A stretch of DNA of 64,000 nucleotides from Halomonas sp. I5-271120 (GTDB lineage Bacteria; Pseudomonadota; Gammaproteobacteria; Pseudomonadales; Halomonadaceae), in assembly GCF_030553075.1 (NCBI RefSeq), contig NZ_CP130701.1:682001-746000 (forward strand), in the 5' to 3' direction. Under the pieces are notes generated by a model. It was not told the origin of the DNA. It saw only the letters and a program-made list of their open reading frames with translations, and did no database searches. Positions 1-8,455 of the stretch are shown one piece after another. Within the stretch, counting starts at the first letter, position 1. Each line of letters opens with the position of its first letter. Made by a program: the position numbers and the translations under genes.

Positions 1-1
1 C

Positions 2-262
2 GGCGGCCACAATGTAGGCATCGTCTGCCCGCCAACGGACACCCGGCACCATTTCCGCATGGCCACCGCCAGCGAGGGCGATGCTTATGTCGACCCGGAG
101 ACCTGGCTTGAGCGCACCCCGGAGACCGCGGGTTCCTGGTGGCCCGCCTGGCAGGAGTGGCTGGCGGCACATTCAGGCGATCCCCAGGCGCCGCCGTCGA
201 TGGGGTCGGACGACTATCCTCCGCTGGACGATGCGCCCGGGCGCTACGTGTTGATGGAATAG
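2..262 (+). CDS. phaC: Poly(3-hydroxyalkanoate) synthase PhaC, C-terminal end (partial)
   Basis: The reading frame is open from the first complete codon and runs to TAG at 260-262, so only the last 86 residues of a longer gene are present. The fragment begins GGHNVGIVCPP, which matches the region of PHA synthases holding the catalytic histidine (usually GH-AGV-NPP). It then shows the conserved SWWPAWQEWL segment and ends in PGRYVLME, like the APGRYV tail of class I synthases. The enzyme polymerises hydroxyacyl-CoA into cytoplasmic storage granules. The catalytic cysteine and the class-defining N-terminus lie outside the window. An internal ATG at position 59 is not the real start. Confidence 0.88.
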   Translation, partial: GGHNVGIVCPPTDTRHHFRMATASEGDAYVDPETWLERTPETAGSWWPAWQEWLAAHSGDPQAPPSMGSDDYPPLDDAPGRYVLME

Positions 263-437
263 TCATCACGCGGGCATGGAGGGGCCCGGCGTTTAATATG
301 TAGAAGCCAAGGGAATCATCGTTGCCGACACTGGCGGGAATAAGCCCTGGTGTCGCTCTGCCGCACCGTTGCATCATGCGCCGGTCGGCCCCATGTTAGA
401 CTGCAACGATTTACTCTTGGCGGGAGCCCCGGCACAC

Positions 438-2009
438 ATGTCCCTAGAAGATCTCCACCTGACGCTGCGCAACCTCACCCTGGACGACTATTCTCAGCTC
501 AAGACGCTGATGGACCGCGTCTATCACGACATCGGCGGCGCCTGGCCACAGCGCACCATCGAGCGGCTGATCAGCGAATTCCCCGAGGGTCAGATCGTCA
601 TCGAGGACGACGAGACCCTCATCGGCGTGGCCCTGACGGCCCGGGTCGACTACGAGGAATTTTCCAACCCGCACCGCTACGACGACCTGATGGATCAGCG
701 GGAGATCATCCTCAACGCCCCCGAAGGCGACGCCATGTACGGTCTGGACGTGCTGATCGATCCGGCCTACCGGGGGTATCGGCTTGGCCGGCGCCTCTAC
801 GAAGCTCGCAAAGATCTCTGCAAATCCTTGAATATGCGAGCGATTCTTGCCGGCGGCCGAATCCCCAACTACCACCAGTACGCACACGAGATGGCGCCGG
901 CCGAGTACCTGGATCAGGTCTCGCGCAAGGAGATTCACGACCCGATTCTCTCCTTCCAGCTGGCCAACGACTTCCAGGTCAAGCGACTGCTGCGCAAGTA
1001 TTTGCCGGAAGATGAAAAGTCTCAGGGCTACGCGACCCTGCTCGAGTGGAACAACATCCTCTTTGAGCCTGCTGAATCGGTGCTCGACACCCGCAAGACC
1101 CAGGTACGAGTGGGTGCAGTGCAGTGGCAGATGCGCGAATTCTCCTCGGTGGAAGCGGTTCTGCAGCAGGCCGAATACTTCGTCGATGCGCTGTCAGATT
1201 ACCAGAGTGACTTCGCGGTATTCCCGGAGCTTTTCAACGCACCGCTGATGGGCTTGCAGGACCGCGCCGCCCAGCAGGATCAGATCGAGGCTATCCGCTT
1301 CCTGGCCAGTTTCACCGAACGCTTCAAGACCGAGCTGTCGCGTATGGCGGTGTCCTACAACATCAACATCGTCGCCGGTTCGATGATCGAGGAGCGGGAA
1401 GACGGCCACCTCTACAACATCGCCTATCTCTTCCACCGCGACGGCGACATCGAAGCCCAGGCCAAGCTGCACATCACCCCCCAGGAGCGCCGTGACTGGA
1501 TCATCGAGGGGGGCGATGACCTCCAGGTATTCGACACCGATGCCGGCCGAATCGGCATCCTGATCTGCTACGACGTCGAGTTCCCGGAAATATCGCGCCT
1601 GCTCGCCGATCAGGACATGGACATCCTCTTCGTGCCCTTCTGGACCGACACCAAGAATGGCTACCTGCGTGTACGCCATTGCTCCCAGGCCCGCGCCATC
1701 GAGAACGAGTGTTACGTCGTGCTGTGTGGCAGCGTCGGCAACGTGCCGGCCATCGAGAACATGGAGATCCAGTACGCCCAGTCTTCGGTGTTCTCACCCT
1801 CTGACTTCGCCTTTCCCCATGACGCCGTGCTGGCCGAGACCACACCCAACACCGAGATGATCATGTTCTCGGATCTCGACCTGAAGCGACTCACGGTGTT
1901 GCGCAACGAAGGCTCGGTGACCAATCTCAAGGACCGCCGCAAGGATCTCTTCGACCTGCGCTGGCGCGACTGGTCATGGAAGTCCGGGTCCCGCCAGGAA
2001 GACAACTGA
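438..2009 (+). CDS. GNAT acetyltransferase fused to a carbon-nitrogen hydrolase
   Basis: This 523-residue protein has two enzyme domains. Residues 10-200 are a GNAT acetyltransferase with an acetyl-CoA loop around RGYRLGRRL (112-120). Residues 222-500 are a nitrilase-superfamily hydrolase. Its E-K-C triad is visible: E264 in VFPELF, K343 in QAKLHI and C377 in ILICYDVEFPE. Such fusions are known as bifunctional GNAT/carbon-nitrogen hydrolases; their substrate is unsettled. I chose ATG 438 because MSLEDLHL begins the GNAT fold and a GGGAG lies upstream; an in-frame start at 369 would add 23 unconvincing residues. The next gene begins 3 bases after the stop, so the two are probably cotranscribed. 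Confidence 0.9.
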   Translation: MSLEDLHLTLRNLTLDDYSQLKTLMDRVYHDIGGAWPQRTIERLISEFPEGQIVIEDDETLIGVALTARVDYEEFSNPHRYDDLMDQREIILNAPEGDAMYGLDVLIDPAYRGYRLGRRLYEARKDLCKSLNMRAILAGGRIPNYHQYAHEMAPAEYLDQVSRKEIHDPILSFQLANDFQVKRLLRKYLPEDEKSQGYATLLEWNNILFEPAESVLDTRKTQVRVGAVQWQMREFSSVEAVLQQAEYFVDALSDYQSDFAVFPELFNAPLMGLQDRAAQQDQIEAIRFLASFTERFKTELSRMAVSYNINIVAGSMIEEREDGHLYNIAYLFHRDGDIEAQAKLHITPQERRDWIIEGGDDLQVFDTDAGRIGILICYDVEFPEISRLLADQDMDILFVPFWTDTKNGYLRVRHCSQARAIENECYVVLCGSVGNVPAIENMEIQYAQSSVFSPSDFAFPHDAVLAETTPNTEMIMFSDLDLKRLTVLRNEGSVTNLKDRRKDLFDLRWRDWSWKSGSRQEDN

Positions 2010-2012
2010 TCC

Positions 2013-2819
2013 ATGCTCGAACGCTGGCGGCGTTGGCGGGCCGCCCGTTTTAACGCCCGCCATCCCTTTCCCGCCGACACCTGGCGCGAGGCTCGGGCTC
2101 GGCTGCCCCTGCTTGCCGCCTTGAGCGATGAAGACGCCGAGCGCCTGGGCCAGCGAGCCTGGGCCTTTGTGCATGACAAACGTCTGTCGCTGCACCCTGC
2201 CCTGGCCGATATGCCTTTTGACGAACCGGCGCGGCTGGCACTGGCCGGCCAGGCGTGTCTGCTGACCCTGGGCTGGTCGCAGGCCGAGCATCAGGAAGCC
2301 TTCGCCAATGTGCACGAGATCCTGATCCTGCCAGGTGCCTTCGCGCGCCAGGTCGAAGAAATGGATGAAGCAGGGGTGATGCACGAGTATGCCGATCAGC
2401 GAGCCGGCGAGACCTCTTTTCAAGGGCCGGTGGTGGTGGCCTACCCGGAACTGATGGCAAGTGGCGACTTCAGTGGCTTCAACGTGCTGATCCACGAACT
2501 CGCCCACAAGCTCGATATGGGCAACTCACGGGATGCCGATGGCTTCCCGCCGCTGCCGCGGGACATGGCCGCCAGTGAATGGCACCAAGTCTTCACCGCG
2601 GTTTGGGACGACCTGCAGGCGCACCTGGAGCGCGGTGAGGACACTCCCATTGACGACTATGCGGCTAGCCACCCCGGGGAATGTTTCGCCGTCTGCTGCG
2701 AGCATTTTTTCAGCGCGCCGGACCTGCTAGACAAGGCCTATCCGGCGCTTTACTCGCTGCTTTCCCGCTACTTCCAACAAGATCCGCTAGCACGCCTACC
2801 GGTGCCCTCTCAGCCCTGA
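2013..2819 (+). CDS. mtfA: MtfA-family zinc metallopeptidase
   Basis: The 268-residue protein carries the gluzincin signature HELAHKLD at 161-168 (HExxH, two zinc histidines and the catalytic glutamate). A downstream ECFAVCCEHFF segment (223-233) is expected to supply the third ligand. These are hallmarks of MtfA (YeeI), an aminopeptidase-like cytosolic protein that in E. coli binds the glucose repressor Mlc. Length matches the family (about 265 residues). It starts 3 bases after the preceding fusion gene, which suggests one transcript. No mlc or ptsG homologue is visible here, so the Mlc link is family knowledge only. Confidence 0.88.
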   Translation: MLERWRRWRAARFNARHPFPADTWREARARLPLLAALSDEDAERLGQRAWAFVHDKRLSLHPALADMPFDEPARLALAGQACLLTLGWSQAEHQEAFANVHEILILPGAFARQVEEMDEAGVMHEYADQRAGETSFQGPVVVAYPELMASGDFSGFNVLIHELAHKLDMGNSRDADGFPPLPRDMAASEWHQVFTAVWDDLQAHLERGEDTPIDDYAASHPGECFAVCCEHFFSAPDLLDKAYPALYSLLSRYFQQDPLARLPVPSQP

Positions 2820-3425
2820 TCGGTGCTACCATCATGTCATCGAGAGGCTCACAAGGCGTTTCCCACGAGAGCCCAAACGGGTCTCAATTGACGCCTCACA
2901 GGTATCCAGGAAAGCGTCATGAAGGGTGATTTAAATAGCGTCCTTCCAGGCATTCTAAAACGCATTTAGAAAACGGCCCGGAAAACGCCGTTAAAAGAGT
3001 CTCGGCAAGGTCCTGAAAAGAGCCCTTGGTCCTGAATTCAGGGGTAAAGGGTTGGAAGAGTCCTGTGAAAATTCCTGGAAAACTCTAATAACCCCTGATA
3101 AAAGCTCTGAGAAACGTCCTGAGAAGCGTCCTGAAAAATGGCCATGAGCATGCCAGATAGCACTACCCTGACAGCCGTTCATGCATCACAACGGCGCCTA
3201 TTTGCTGGCCAAACCCCCGTGCAGCTTCTAGCCTCATAAAGTGAGACGGGATCTCATTGAGGGCCCAAGTCATAAGATTGGATTGCCCATGGATTGAGGG
3301 ACCCTGCGCCCCACGTCACATTCACTATTGAGCCAACTGTCTGTAGTCTTAAGGCTCCCTTAAGGAAAAGAGTGCAGGCTACGCGGCCTGCTGCTAAGAC
3401 ATTACGGAAGCAAAGAGACATCATC
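2820..3425. repeat. Gene-free stretch with degenerate TCCTGaaaA repeats
   Basis: About 600 bases hold no convincing gene. From roughly 2890 to 3145 the sequence is purine-rich and repetitive. Variants of TCCTG followed by A-rich triplets recur at about 3012, 3029, 3059, 3073, 3096, 3115 and 3127. Minus-strand translation gives GRFSGRFSE-type stretches, an effect of the repeat rather than a protein. The remainder, 3150-3425, must contain the promoter for the glycosyltransferase operon, but no strong -35/-10 pair is evident. Base use differs clearly from the flanking genes. Confidence 0.6.
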
Positions 3426-4256
3426 TTGAGTACACCGCTGGTATCGATCGTCATTCCTGCCAAGGATGAAGCAGGCAACCTGCCTGCGCTGCTCGACGAG
3501 GTCGACGCAGCTCTCGTCGGCACCGACTACGAAGTGCTGGTCGTGGACGATGCTTCCCAGGATGGCTCCTGGGCCATGCTGACTCGTCGCGCCACCGAAG
3601 ACCCCCGCCTGCGACCCTTGCACCATGACAAGAGCGCCGGCCAGAGCACCTCCGTCTGGCAGGCCGCTCGTGCAGCCCGGGGCACCTGGCTCGCCACGCT
3701 CGACGGCGACGGTCAGAACGACCCTGCCGACCTGCCCAATCTGCTCGAACGCGCTCAGCGCGGCGATGTCACGCTAGTGGCCGGCCACCGCACCACTCGC
3801 CGCGACGACTGGCTCAAGCGGCTATCCTCACGGGTGGCCAACAAGGTGCGTTCGGCACTGCTCAAGGATGACACACCGGATACCGGCTGCGGCCTCAAGG
3901 TTATCCATCGCGAAGCCTTCCTGGCACTGCCCTACTTCAATCACATGCACCGTTTCCTGCCGGCTCTCGTGCTGGCACAGGGCGGTCGCTGTGTGTCGGT
4001 ACCGGTCAACCATCGTCCTCGCGGCGCCGGCGAGTCCCACTACGGCCTCAACAACCGTTTGTGGGCAGGCCTGCTCGATATCCTCGGGGTGATGTGGCTG
4101 CGCAAGCGCACTCGCCTGCCGGCACCGCTGGATACCTTCGAGGCGAGTCCAGCCGCAGTTTCCAAGCTGACCCCTGATAGTTCAAGCGATCAAAGCTCGG
4201 GCGCTGACTCTGCCGAGGCCCCGACACCCACCTCAGCGCGGGAAGCCTCACGATGA
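3426..4256 (+). CDS. Family 2 glycosyltransferase, ArnC/DPM1-like (polyprenyl-phosphate sugar synthase)
   Basis: From a TTG start the protein has 276 residues and opens with the GT-A nucleotide-binding strand VSIVIPAKDEAGNLP. The metal-binding DxD lies in TLDGDGQNDP (residues 91-100), and DTGCGLKVIHRE resembles the acceptor region of dolichol/undecaprenyl-phosphate transferases. Family members move a sugar from a UDP or GDP donor onto a polyprenyl phosphate at the inner membrane. The tail after residue 235 is a Ser/Asp-rich, probably disordered extension. An in-frame ATG-type start at 3294 exists, but its extra 44 residues precede the first strand of the fold and look non-coding. The stop overlaps the next start by 4 bases. 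Confidence 0.85.
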   Translation: MSTPLVSIVIPAKDEAGNLPALLDEVDAALVGTDYEVLVVDDASQDGSWAMLTRRATEDPRLRPLHHDKSAGQSTSVWQAARAARGTWLATLDGDGQNDPADLPNLLERAQRGDVTLVAGHRTTRRDDWLKRLSSRVANKVRSALLKDDTPDTGCGLKVIHREAFLALPYFNHMHRFLPALVLAQGGRCVSVPVNHRPRGAGESHYGLNNRLWAGLLDILGVMWLRKRTRLPAPLDTFEASPAAVSKLTPDSSSDQSSGADSAEAPTPTSAREASR

Positions 4257-4552
4257 ACACCGAATGGCTGTGGATCGGCGTCGGCTTTCTTGGGCAGGCA
4301 ATGTTCTCGGGGCGTTTTCTTGTGCAGTGGTTGGCCAGTGAGCGGGCCAAGCGCAGCGTGGTTCCCTTGGCGTTCTGGTTCTTCAGCCTTGCCGGTGGCG
4401 TCACGCTGCTGGCCTACGCCATCTATCGCAAAGACCCGGTATTCATCGCCGGCCAGGGCGCTGGCCTGCTGATCTATACCCGCAATCTGATGCTGATCCG
4501 TCGTGAGGCCAAGGTTCTGTCCGAGTCCGAGTCCGAGTCTGCCCAGTCCTGA
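4253..4552 (+). CDS. LABN-domain small membrane protein (lipid A biosynthesis N-terminal domain)
   Basis: This 99-residue protein resembles the free-standing lipid-A-disaccharide-synthase N-terminal (LABN) domain. It has the motif GQAMFSGRFLVQWLASE, followed by helices around FWFFSLAGGVTLLAYAIY and GQGAGLLIYTRNLMLI. That makes three predicted membrane helices, as in other LABN proteins. Genes of this type sit beside GT2 and ArnT-like genes in lipid A modification operons. They are suspected, not proven, to help move lipid-linked sugars. Translational coupling is likely because ATGA joins it to the GT2. The C-terminus ends SESESESAQS, encoded by a 6-bp repeat. Confidence 0.8.
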   Translation: MNTEWLWIGVGFLGQAMFSGRFLVQWLASERAKRSVVPLAFWFFSLAGGVTLLAYAIYRKDPVFIAGQGAGLLIYTRNLMLIRREAKVLSESESESAQS

Positions 4553-4592
4553 ACCACGTCTTTTCGTTTCGATATCTGCCGCGAGTTCCTCG

Positions 4593-6377
4593 ATGCAACG
4601 TCCTGCTTACCTGCATGCCACCTACCGTCACGGGTTCTGGTGGCTAGCCCTAGTGGCCCTGGGCCTGCTGGCTCTCGGCCTTGGCCTGCGAGACCCCTGG
4701 CCCGCCGATGAGCCGCGCTTCGCGCTCAACGCCCTAGAAATGCTCAAGACCGGCCAGTTCTGGCTGCCGCATCGCGGCGGAGAGCTCTATCCTGACAAGC
4801 CGCCGATCTTCATGTGGGCCACCGCCGTATCGATCGCCATCACCGGCTCGGTACGGCTCGGCTTTCTGCTGCCTTCGCTAATTGCCGCGCTGGGCACCCT
4901 GGCGCTGGTCACCGACCTGACGAATCGCCTCTATGGCCGCCGGATAGCGCTGCTGTCCGGCGCCGCACTGCTGTCGACCGTGCAGTTCGCGCTGCAGGCC
5001 AAGACCGCCCAGATCGACATGCTGGTCACGCTGTGGATCACTTTGGGTGCCTACGGACTGATGCGACATGCGCTGCTCGGTCCGGCGAGAGGCTGGTGGT
5101 ATCTGGGCTGCGCTTCGATGGGACTTGGCATCATCACTAAGGGGGTCGGCTTCCTGCCGCTGCTGATGGTGCCTGCCTGGGCGCTGCTGGCCTGGCGCGG
5201 CCAGGCCACGCCGCTGCGCCTGAAGGAACTGGGGCTCGGCCTGGCGATGATTCTGGGCGTCGCGGCACTCTGGGTGGTGCCGATGGCGCTGATTACCACT
5301 TTCGGCGATGAACCGGGGATGACCGCGTATCGCGACAACATCCTCTTCAAGCAGACCGGCAAGCGCCTGGCCACCGCCTGGCACCATGTCAAACCCTGGC
5401 ATTACTACATTGTCTCGGTGCTGCCCTGGGCTTGGCTGCCGTTGGTACTGGGGCTGCCCTGGGTGGTGCCGTCCTGGTGGCATCGTATCCGCCGCATGGA
5501 TGCCCGAGTGCTGCTACCACTCAGCGGCACGCTACTGGTCGTCGTATTCTTCTCGCTGTCCCCGGGCAAGCGCGGCGTCTATATGCTGCCGACCTCTCCG
5601 CTGCTGGTGTTGGCCATGGCACCGCTGCTGCCCGGCCTGCTTTGCAAGCGGGGCCTGCATTGGCTTGCCACCGGATTGCTGGCCCTGCTCGGCGGCATCT
5701 TCCTCATTGCTGGCCTGCTGGGCGCCTTCGGACTGCCGGCGCTGACTGAGCTTGCCGCCAAGTATGACGTCATGCCCTGGACCTGGTGGATCCTGCTCGG
5801 TGTCTCGGCGGCGGGGCTGCTCATTTGGCTGCGGCCGCGCCGCGGCATGCTGGGCCTGGCTGCCTGGCTGGCGGTGTTCTGGGCGCTGTGGTCCACCTTT
5901 GGCTACCAACAGCTCGACCAGACCCGTTCGCCCAGGGACATGATGCAGCGGGTGGTCCAGATTACCGGCCCTTCGGCCTGGCTGGCCCAACCCGACTTCG
6001 ATGAAGAATTCCTGCTCCAGGCGCAACAGCCCAGCGTGCATTTTGGTTTTCACACCGATCAGGATGCCCAGTTCCTGAAGGCCTTTGACTGGCTCGCCCA
6101 GGCTCCTGACGAGCGCTGGATGCTAGTGCCTCAGCGCAAGGAAGATCAGATCGCCTGTGCCGACCTGAACCAGGCCAGGGACCTTGGCCTGCAGAACAAT
6201 GAACACTGGTGGCTGATCCCGGGGCCGGCCTTCGCGTCCTGCGAGGGAGATACCGCCGCAGCGCCGCTGTTCGTGGCTCCGACCACGGTTGAGGGCCCCG
6301 TATCAGCCGGGCCCCAGCCAGGTACTCGCCCCGGTCAGGATGGCGTGTCAGAAGCGCCAGAGGAGGAAGGCAAATGA
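4593..6377 (+). CDS. ArnT-like GT83 membrane glycosyltransferase
   Basis: The 594-residue protein has about a dozen predicted membrane helices and a periplasmic C-terminal region. The first loop after helix 1 reads [11 protein letters not shown], the acidic DE(P)R site typical of PMT/ArnT enzymes. [14 protein letters not shown] follows, typical of the ArnT family. Such enzymes take a sugar from undecaprenyl phosphate and add it to lipid A or LPS core on the periplasmic face. L-Ara4N is the donor sugar in enterics, galacturonic acid in the Rgt enzymes of Rhizobium. No arnA, arnB or arnD gene is nearby, so the neighbouring epimerase points to a uronic acid. The ATG at 4593 gives the expected N-terminus. 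Confidence 0.85.
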   Translation: MQRPAYLHATYRHGFWWLALVALGLLALGLGLRDPWPADEPRFALNALEMLKTGQFWLPHRGGELYPDKPPIFMWATAVSIAITGSVRLGFLLPSLIAALGTLALVTDLTNRLYGRRIALLSGAALLSTVQFALQAKTAQIDMLVTLWITLGAYGLMRHALLGPARGWWYLGCASMGLGIITKGVGFLPLLMVPAWALLAWRGQATPLRLKELGLGLAMILGVAALWVVPMALITTFGDEPGMTAYRDNILFKQTGKRLATAWHHVKPWHYYIVSVLPWAWLPLVLGLPWVVPSWWHRIRRMDARVLLPLSGTLLVVVFFSLSPGKRGVYMLPTSPLLVLAMAPLLPGLLCKRGLHWLATGLLALLGGIFLIAGLLGAFGLPALTELAAKYDVMPWTWWILLGVSAAGLLIWLRPRRGMLGLAAWLAVFWALWSTFGYQQLDQTRSPRDMMQRVVQITGPSAWLAQPDFDEEFLLQAQQPSVHFGFHTDQDAQFLKAFDWLAQAPDERWMLVPQRKEDQIACADLNQARDLGLQNNEHWWLIPGPAFASCEGDTAAAPLFVAPTTVEGPVSAGPQPGTRPGQDGVSEAPEEEGK

Positions 6378-7465
6378 AGGTGCTGGTCACGGGTAACGCA
6401 GGCTTTATCGGCTTCCATGTGGCGCGAGCCCTGCTGCAGCGCGGCGACAGCGTCGTGGGCTTCGACAGCGTGAACGACTACTACGATCCGGCGCTCAAGG
6501 AGGCCCGACTCGCGACCCTCGATGCCGTGGCCGCACAAAGCGCCGGCAGCTATCACTTCGTGCGCGACAACCTGGCGAATGTCGAAGCGGTTGATGCCTG
6601 CTTCGCTGAGCACGCCTTCGACCGGGTCATCCACCTAGCCGCGCAGGCCGGGGTGCGCTACTCCATGGAAGCGCCGCTGGCCTACGTCGAGAGCAACGTG
6701 ACCGCCTTCTGCGTGCTGCTCGAAGCCTGTCGTCGCCAGCAGGTCGCCCATCTTACCTACGCCAGCACCAGCAGCGTCTATGGGGCCAACACCCAGATGC
6801 CCTACCGCGAGGATCAGGGCGTTAATCATCCGCTGCAGCTCTACGCCGCCACCAAGCGTGCCAACGAGCTGATGGCCCACAGCTACAGCCACCTCTACCG
6901 AATTCCGACCACGGGGCTGCGCTTCTTCACCGTCTACGGGCCCTGGGGCCGGCCGGACATGGCGCTGTTCAAGTTCACCCGCAGCATCCAGGCCGAGCAG
7001 CCGATCCAGGTCTACAACCACGGCCACCACAGCCGCGACTTCACCTATATCGATGACATCGTCGAAGGGGTAATTCGAGCCAGCGACCAGGTCGCCAGCG
7101 CCGACCCTGACTGGAACAGCGATGCCCCGGCACCGGCCAGCAGCGATGCGCCCTACAGGATCTTCAATATCGGCAACCAGGCGCCGACCAGCCTTGGCGA
7201 CTACATCACCGCCATCGAGGAAGCGTTGGGCAAAGCGGCGATCCGCGAGTTGCTGCCGCTTCAACCCGGCGATGCCGCGGATACCTTCGCCGACAGCTCG
7301 GCGCTGGCACAAGCGGTGGGCTATACGCCCTCAACCCCGGTCAAGGAAGGCGTCCAGTCCTTTGTCGACTGGTACCTGGACTTCTACGCCGAGTCACCGA
7401 CAGAGCGCTCTTCAAGCCCGTCCGATAGCCAGGCCCACAGCGCCTCGGCCGCCTCCCGCGGCTGA
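6374..7465 (+). CDS. UDP-glucuronate 4-epimerase, extended SDR family
   Basis: The 363-residue protein begins with a Rossmann nucleotide loop, [13 protein letters not shown]. It carries the catalytic STSS (131-134) and YxxxK (Y157, K161). The [15 protein letters not shown] stretch matches CapI/LspL-type UDP-glucuronate 4-epimerases rather than GalE. The expected reaction is UDP-glucuronate to UDP-galacturonate in the cytosol. It overlaps the ArnT-like stop by 4 bases (ATGA), so it is the last gene of the cluster and probably supplies its sugar donor. Its 3' end overlaps the convergent LysR gene by 82 bases. The C-terminal 25 residues are Ser/Pro-rich and look non-catalytic. Confidence 0.85.
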   Translation: MKVLVTGNAGFIGFHVARALLQRGDSVVGFDSVNDYYDPALKEARLATLDAVAAQSAGSYHFVRDNLANVEAVDACFAEHAFDRVIHLAAQAGVRYSMEAPLAYVESNVTAFCVLLEACRRQQVAHLTYASTSSVYGANTQMPYREDQGVNHPLQLYAATKRANELMAHSYSHLYRIPTTGLRFFTVYGPWGRPDMALFKFTRSIQAEQPIQVYNHGHHSRDFTYIDDIVEGVIRASDQVASADPDWNSDAPAPASSDAPYRIFNIGNQAPTSLGDYITAIEEALGKAAIRELLPLQPGDAADTFADSSALAQAVGYTPSTPVKEGVQSFVDWYLDFYAESPTERSSSPSDSQAHSASAASRG

Positions 7466-8274
7466 CGGTTGGCCGGGCGAACCAGCCAGAAGCGCTCAGC
7501 GCTGGGGACCGACAGCACAAACGGCTGAACCAGGTCTTCGCGGCTCTCGACCAGCCGACGATGGGTAAGGGCGATCCCTCCCCCGGCGGCAGCCAGTGTC
7601 AGCGTCATGACCTGGGTATCGCAGATCAGCGTCGGGCAATCGCTCTCGATCCCGGCGATGCCCGCCCGCTCCAGCCAGGCCGGCCAGCCCACCGCAAACC
7701 CCGCCGCGTGCAGCAGCGTTTCACCGGCGATATCCCCGGGTGCCTCAAGCCGTGCGGCCACTTCTGGCGCACAGGCCGGCACCATCGCCTCATCGCCAAG
7801 CGACAGAGCCTCCATTCCCGTCCAGTCCCCCGAGCCGTAGCGAATCTCGAGATCGGCGCCTTCCGGCCCGAAATCCTCCGGCCAGATCGCGCTGACCAGG
7901 CGCACCGCCACCGCCGAATGTGCACGATGAAAAGCCAGCAGCCGGGGCGCTACCCAGTTCTGCTGCATCACCGGCGTGGTACGCAGGGTCACTGGCGCAT
8001 GGGGGCTTGGCCCGAACACCTCGGCGGTGCCCTCGGCCAACCGCGAGAAGGCCTCAAGCACGCTTGGCAGCCAAGCCTGGCCCGCCGGGGTCAGGCTCAG
8101 GCTGCGCGGGTGGCGCACGAACAGCTTCTGACCCAGGCGATCCTCGAGCAGTCGGATGCGTTGGCTGATCGCCGCCTGGGTCACGCCCAACTCCTGGCCG
8201 GCGGCGGTGAAGCTCATGGTGCGGGCGGCAGCCTCGAATGCCTGCAGCCAGATCAGCGGGGGCAGCCCCTTCAT
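7384..8274 (-). CDS. LysR-family regulator, GcvA-like, divergent to butyrobetaine dioxygenase
   Basis: The 296-residue protein has an N-terminal LysR helix-turn-helix ([21 protein letters not shown]) and a periplasmic-binding-like effector domain from about residue 90. The start [19 protein letters not shown] is typical of the GcvA subgroup. It is transcribed away from the gamma-butyrobetaine dioxygenase gene across a 181-bp intergenic region, the usual layout for a LysR regulator and its target. Regulation of butyrobetaine or carnitine use is therefore the best guess. The last 27 codons lie opposite the epimerase coding end, an unusually long convergent overlap. Confidence 0.88.
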   Translation of the reverse strand: MKGLPPLIWLQAFEAAARTMSFTAAGQELGVTQAAISQRIRLLEDRLGQKLFVRHPRSLSLTPAGQAWLPSVLEAFSRLAEGTAEVFGPSPHAPVTLRTTPVMQQNWVAPRLLAFHRAHSAVAVRLVSAIWPEDFGPEGADLEIRYGSGDWTGMEALSLGDEAMVPACAPEVAARLEAPGDIAGETLLHAAGFAVGWPAWLERAGIAGIESDCPTLICDTQVMTLTLAAAGGGIALTHRRLVESREDLVQPFVLSVPSAERFWLVRPANRQPREAAEALWAWLSDGLEERSVGDSA

Positions 8275-8455
8275 GTCAAAACCTGCATGTCAGAACCTTC
8301 CTACCAAGCGCCTGATGACAACGCCTTAATGAAAAACCCTGTGATAAGTACAGCTAGGGCAATGGGGCCAGATTAATCGTTTGTCGCGGGGCGGCGCAAT
8401 CGCCAGCATAGGCGGCATATTCTCGTCACAGGCCACTGGCCAGCAGGAGTGCCCC

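Noticed and set aside
2991..3182. Minus-strand ORF with GRFSGRFSE-type repeats
   Set aside because: The repeats arise from the DNA repeat block; there is no start signal and no homology.
3294..3425. Longer N-terminus of the GT2 glycosyltransferase
   Set aside because: The extra 44 residues precede the first strand of the fold and lack a ribosome site; the TTG at 3426 fits the family start.
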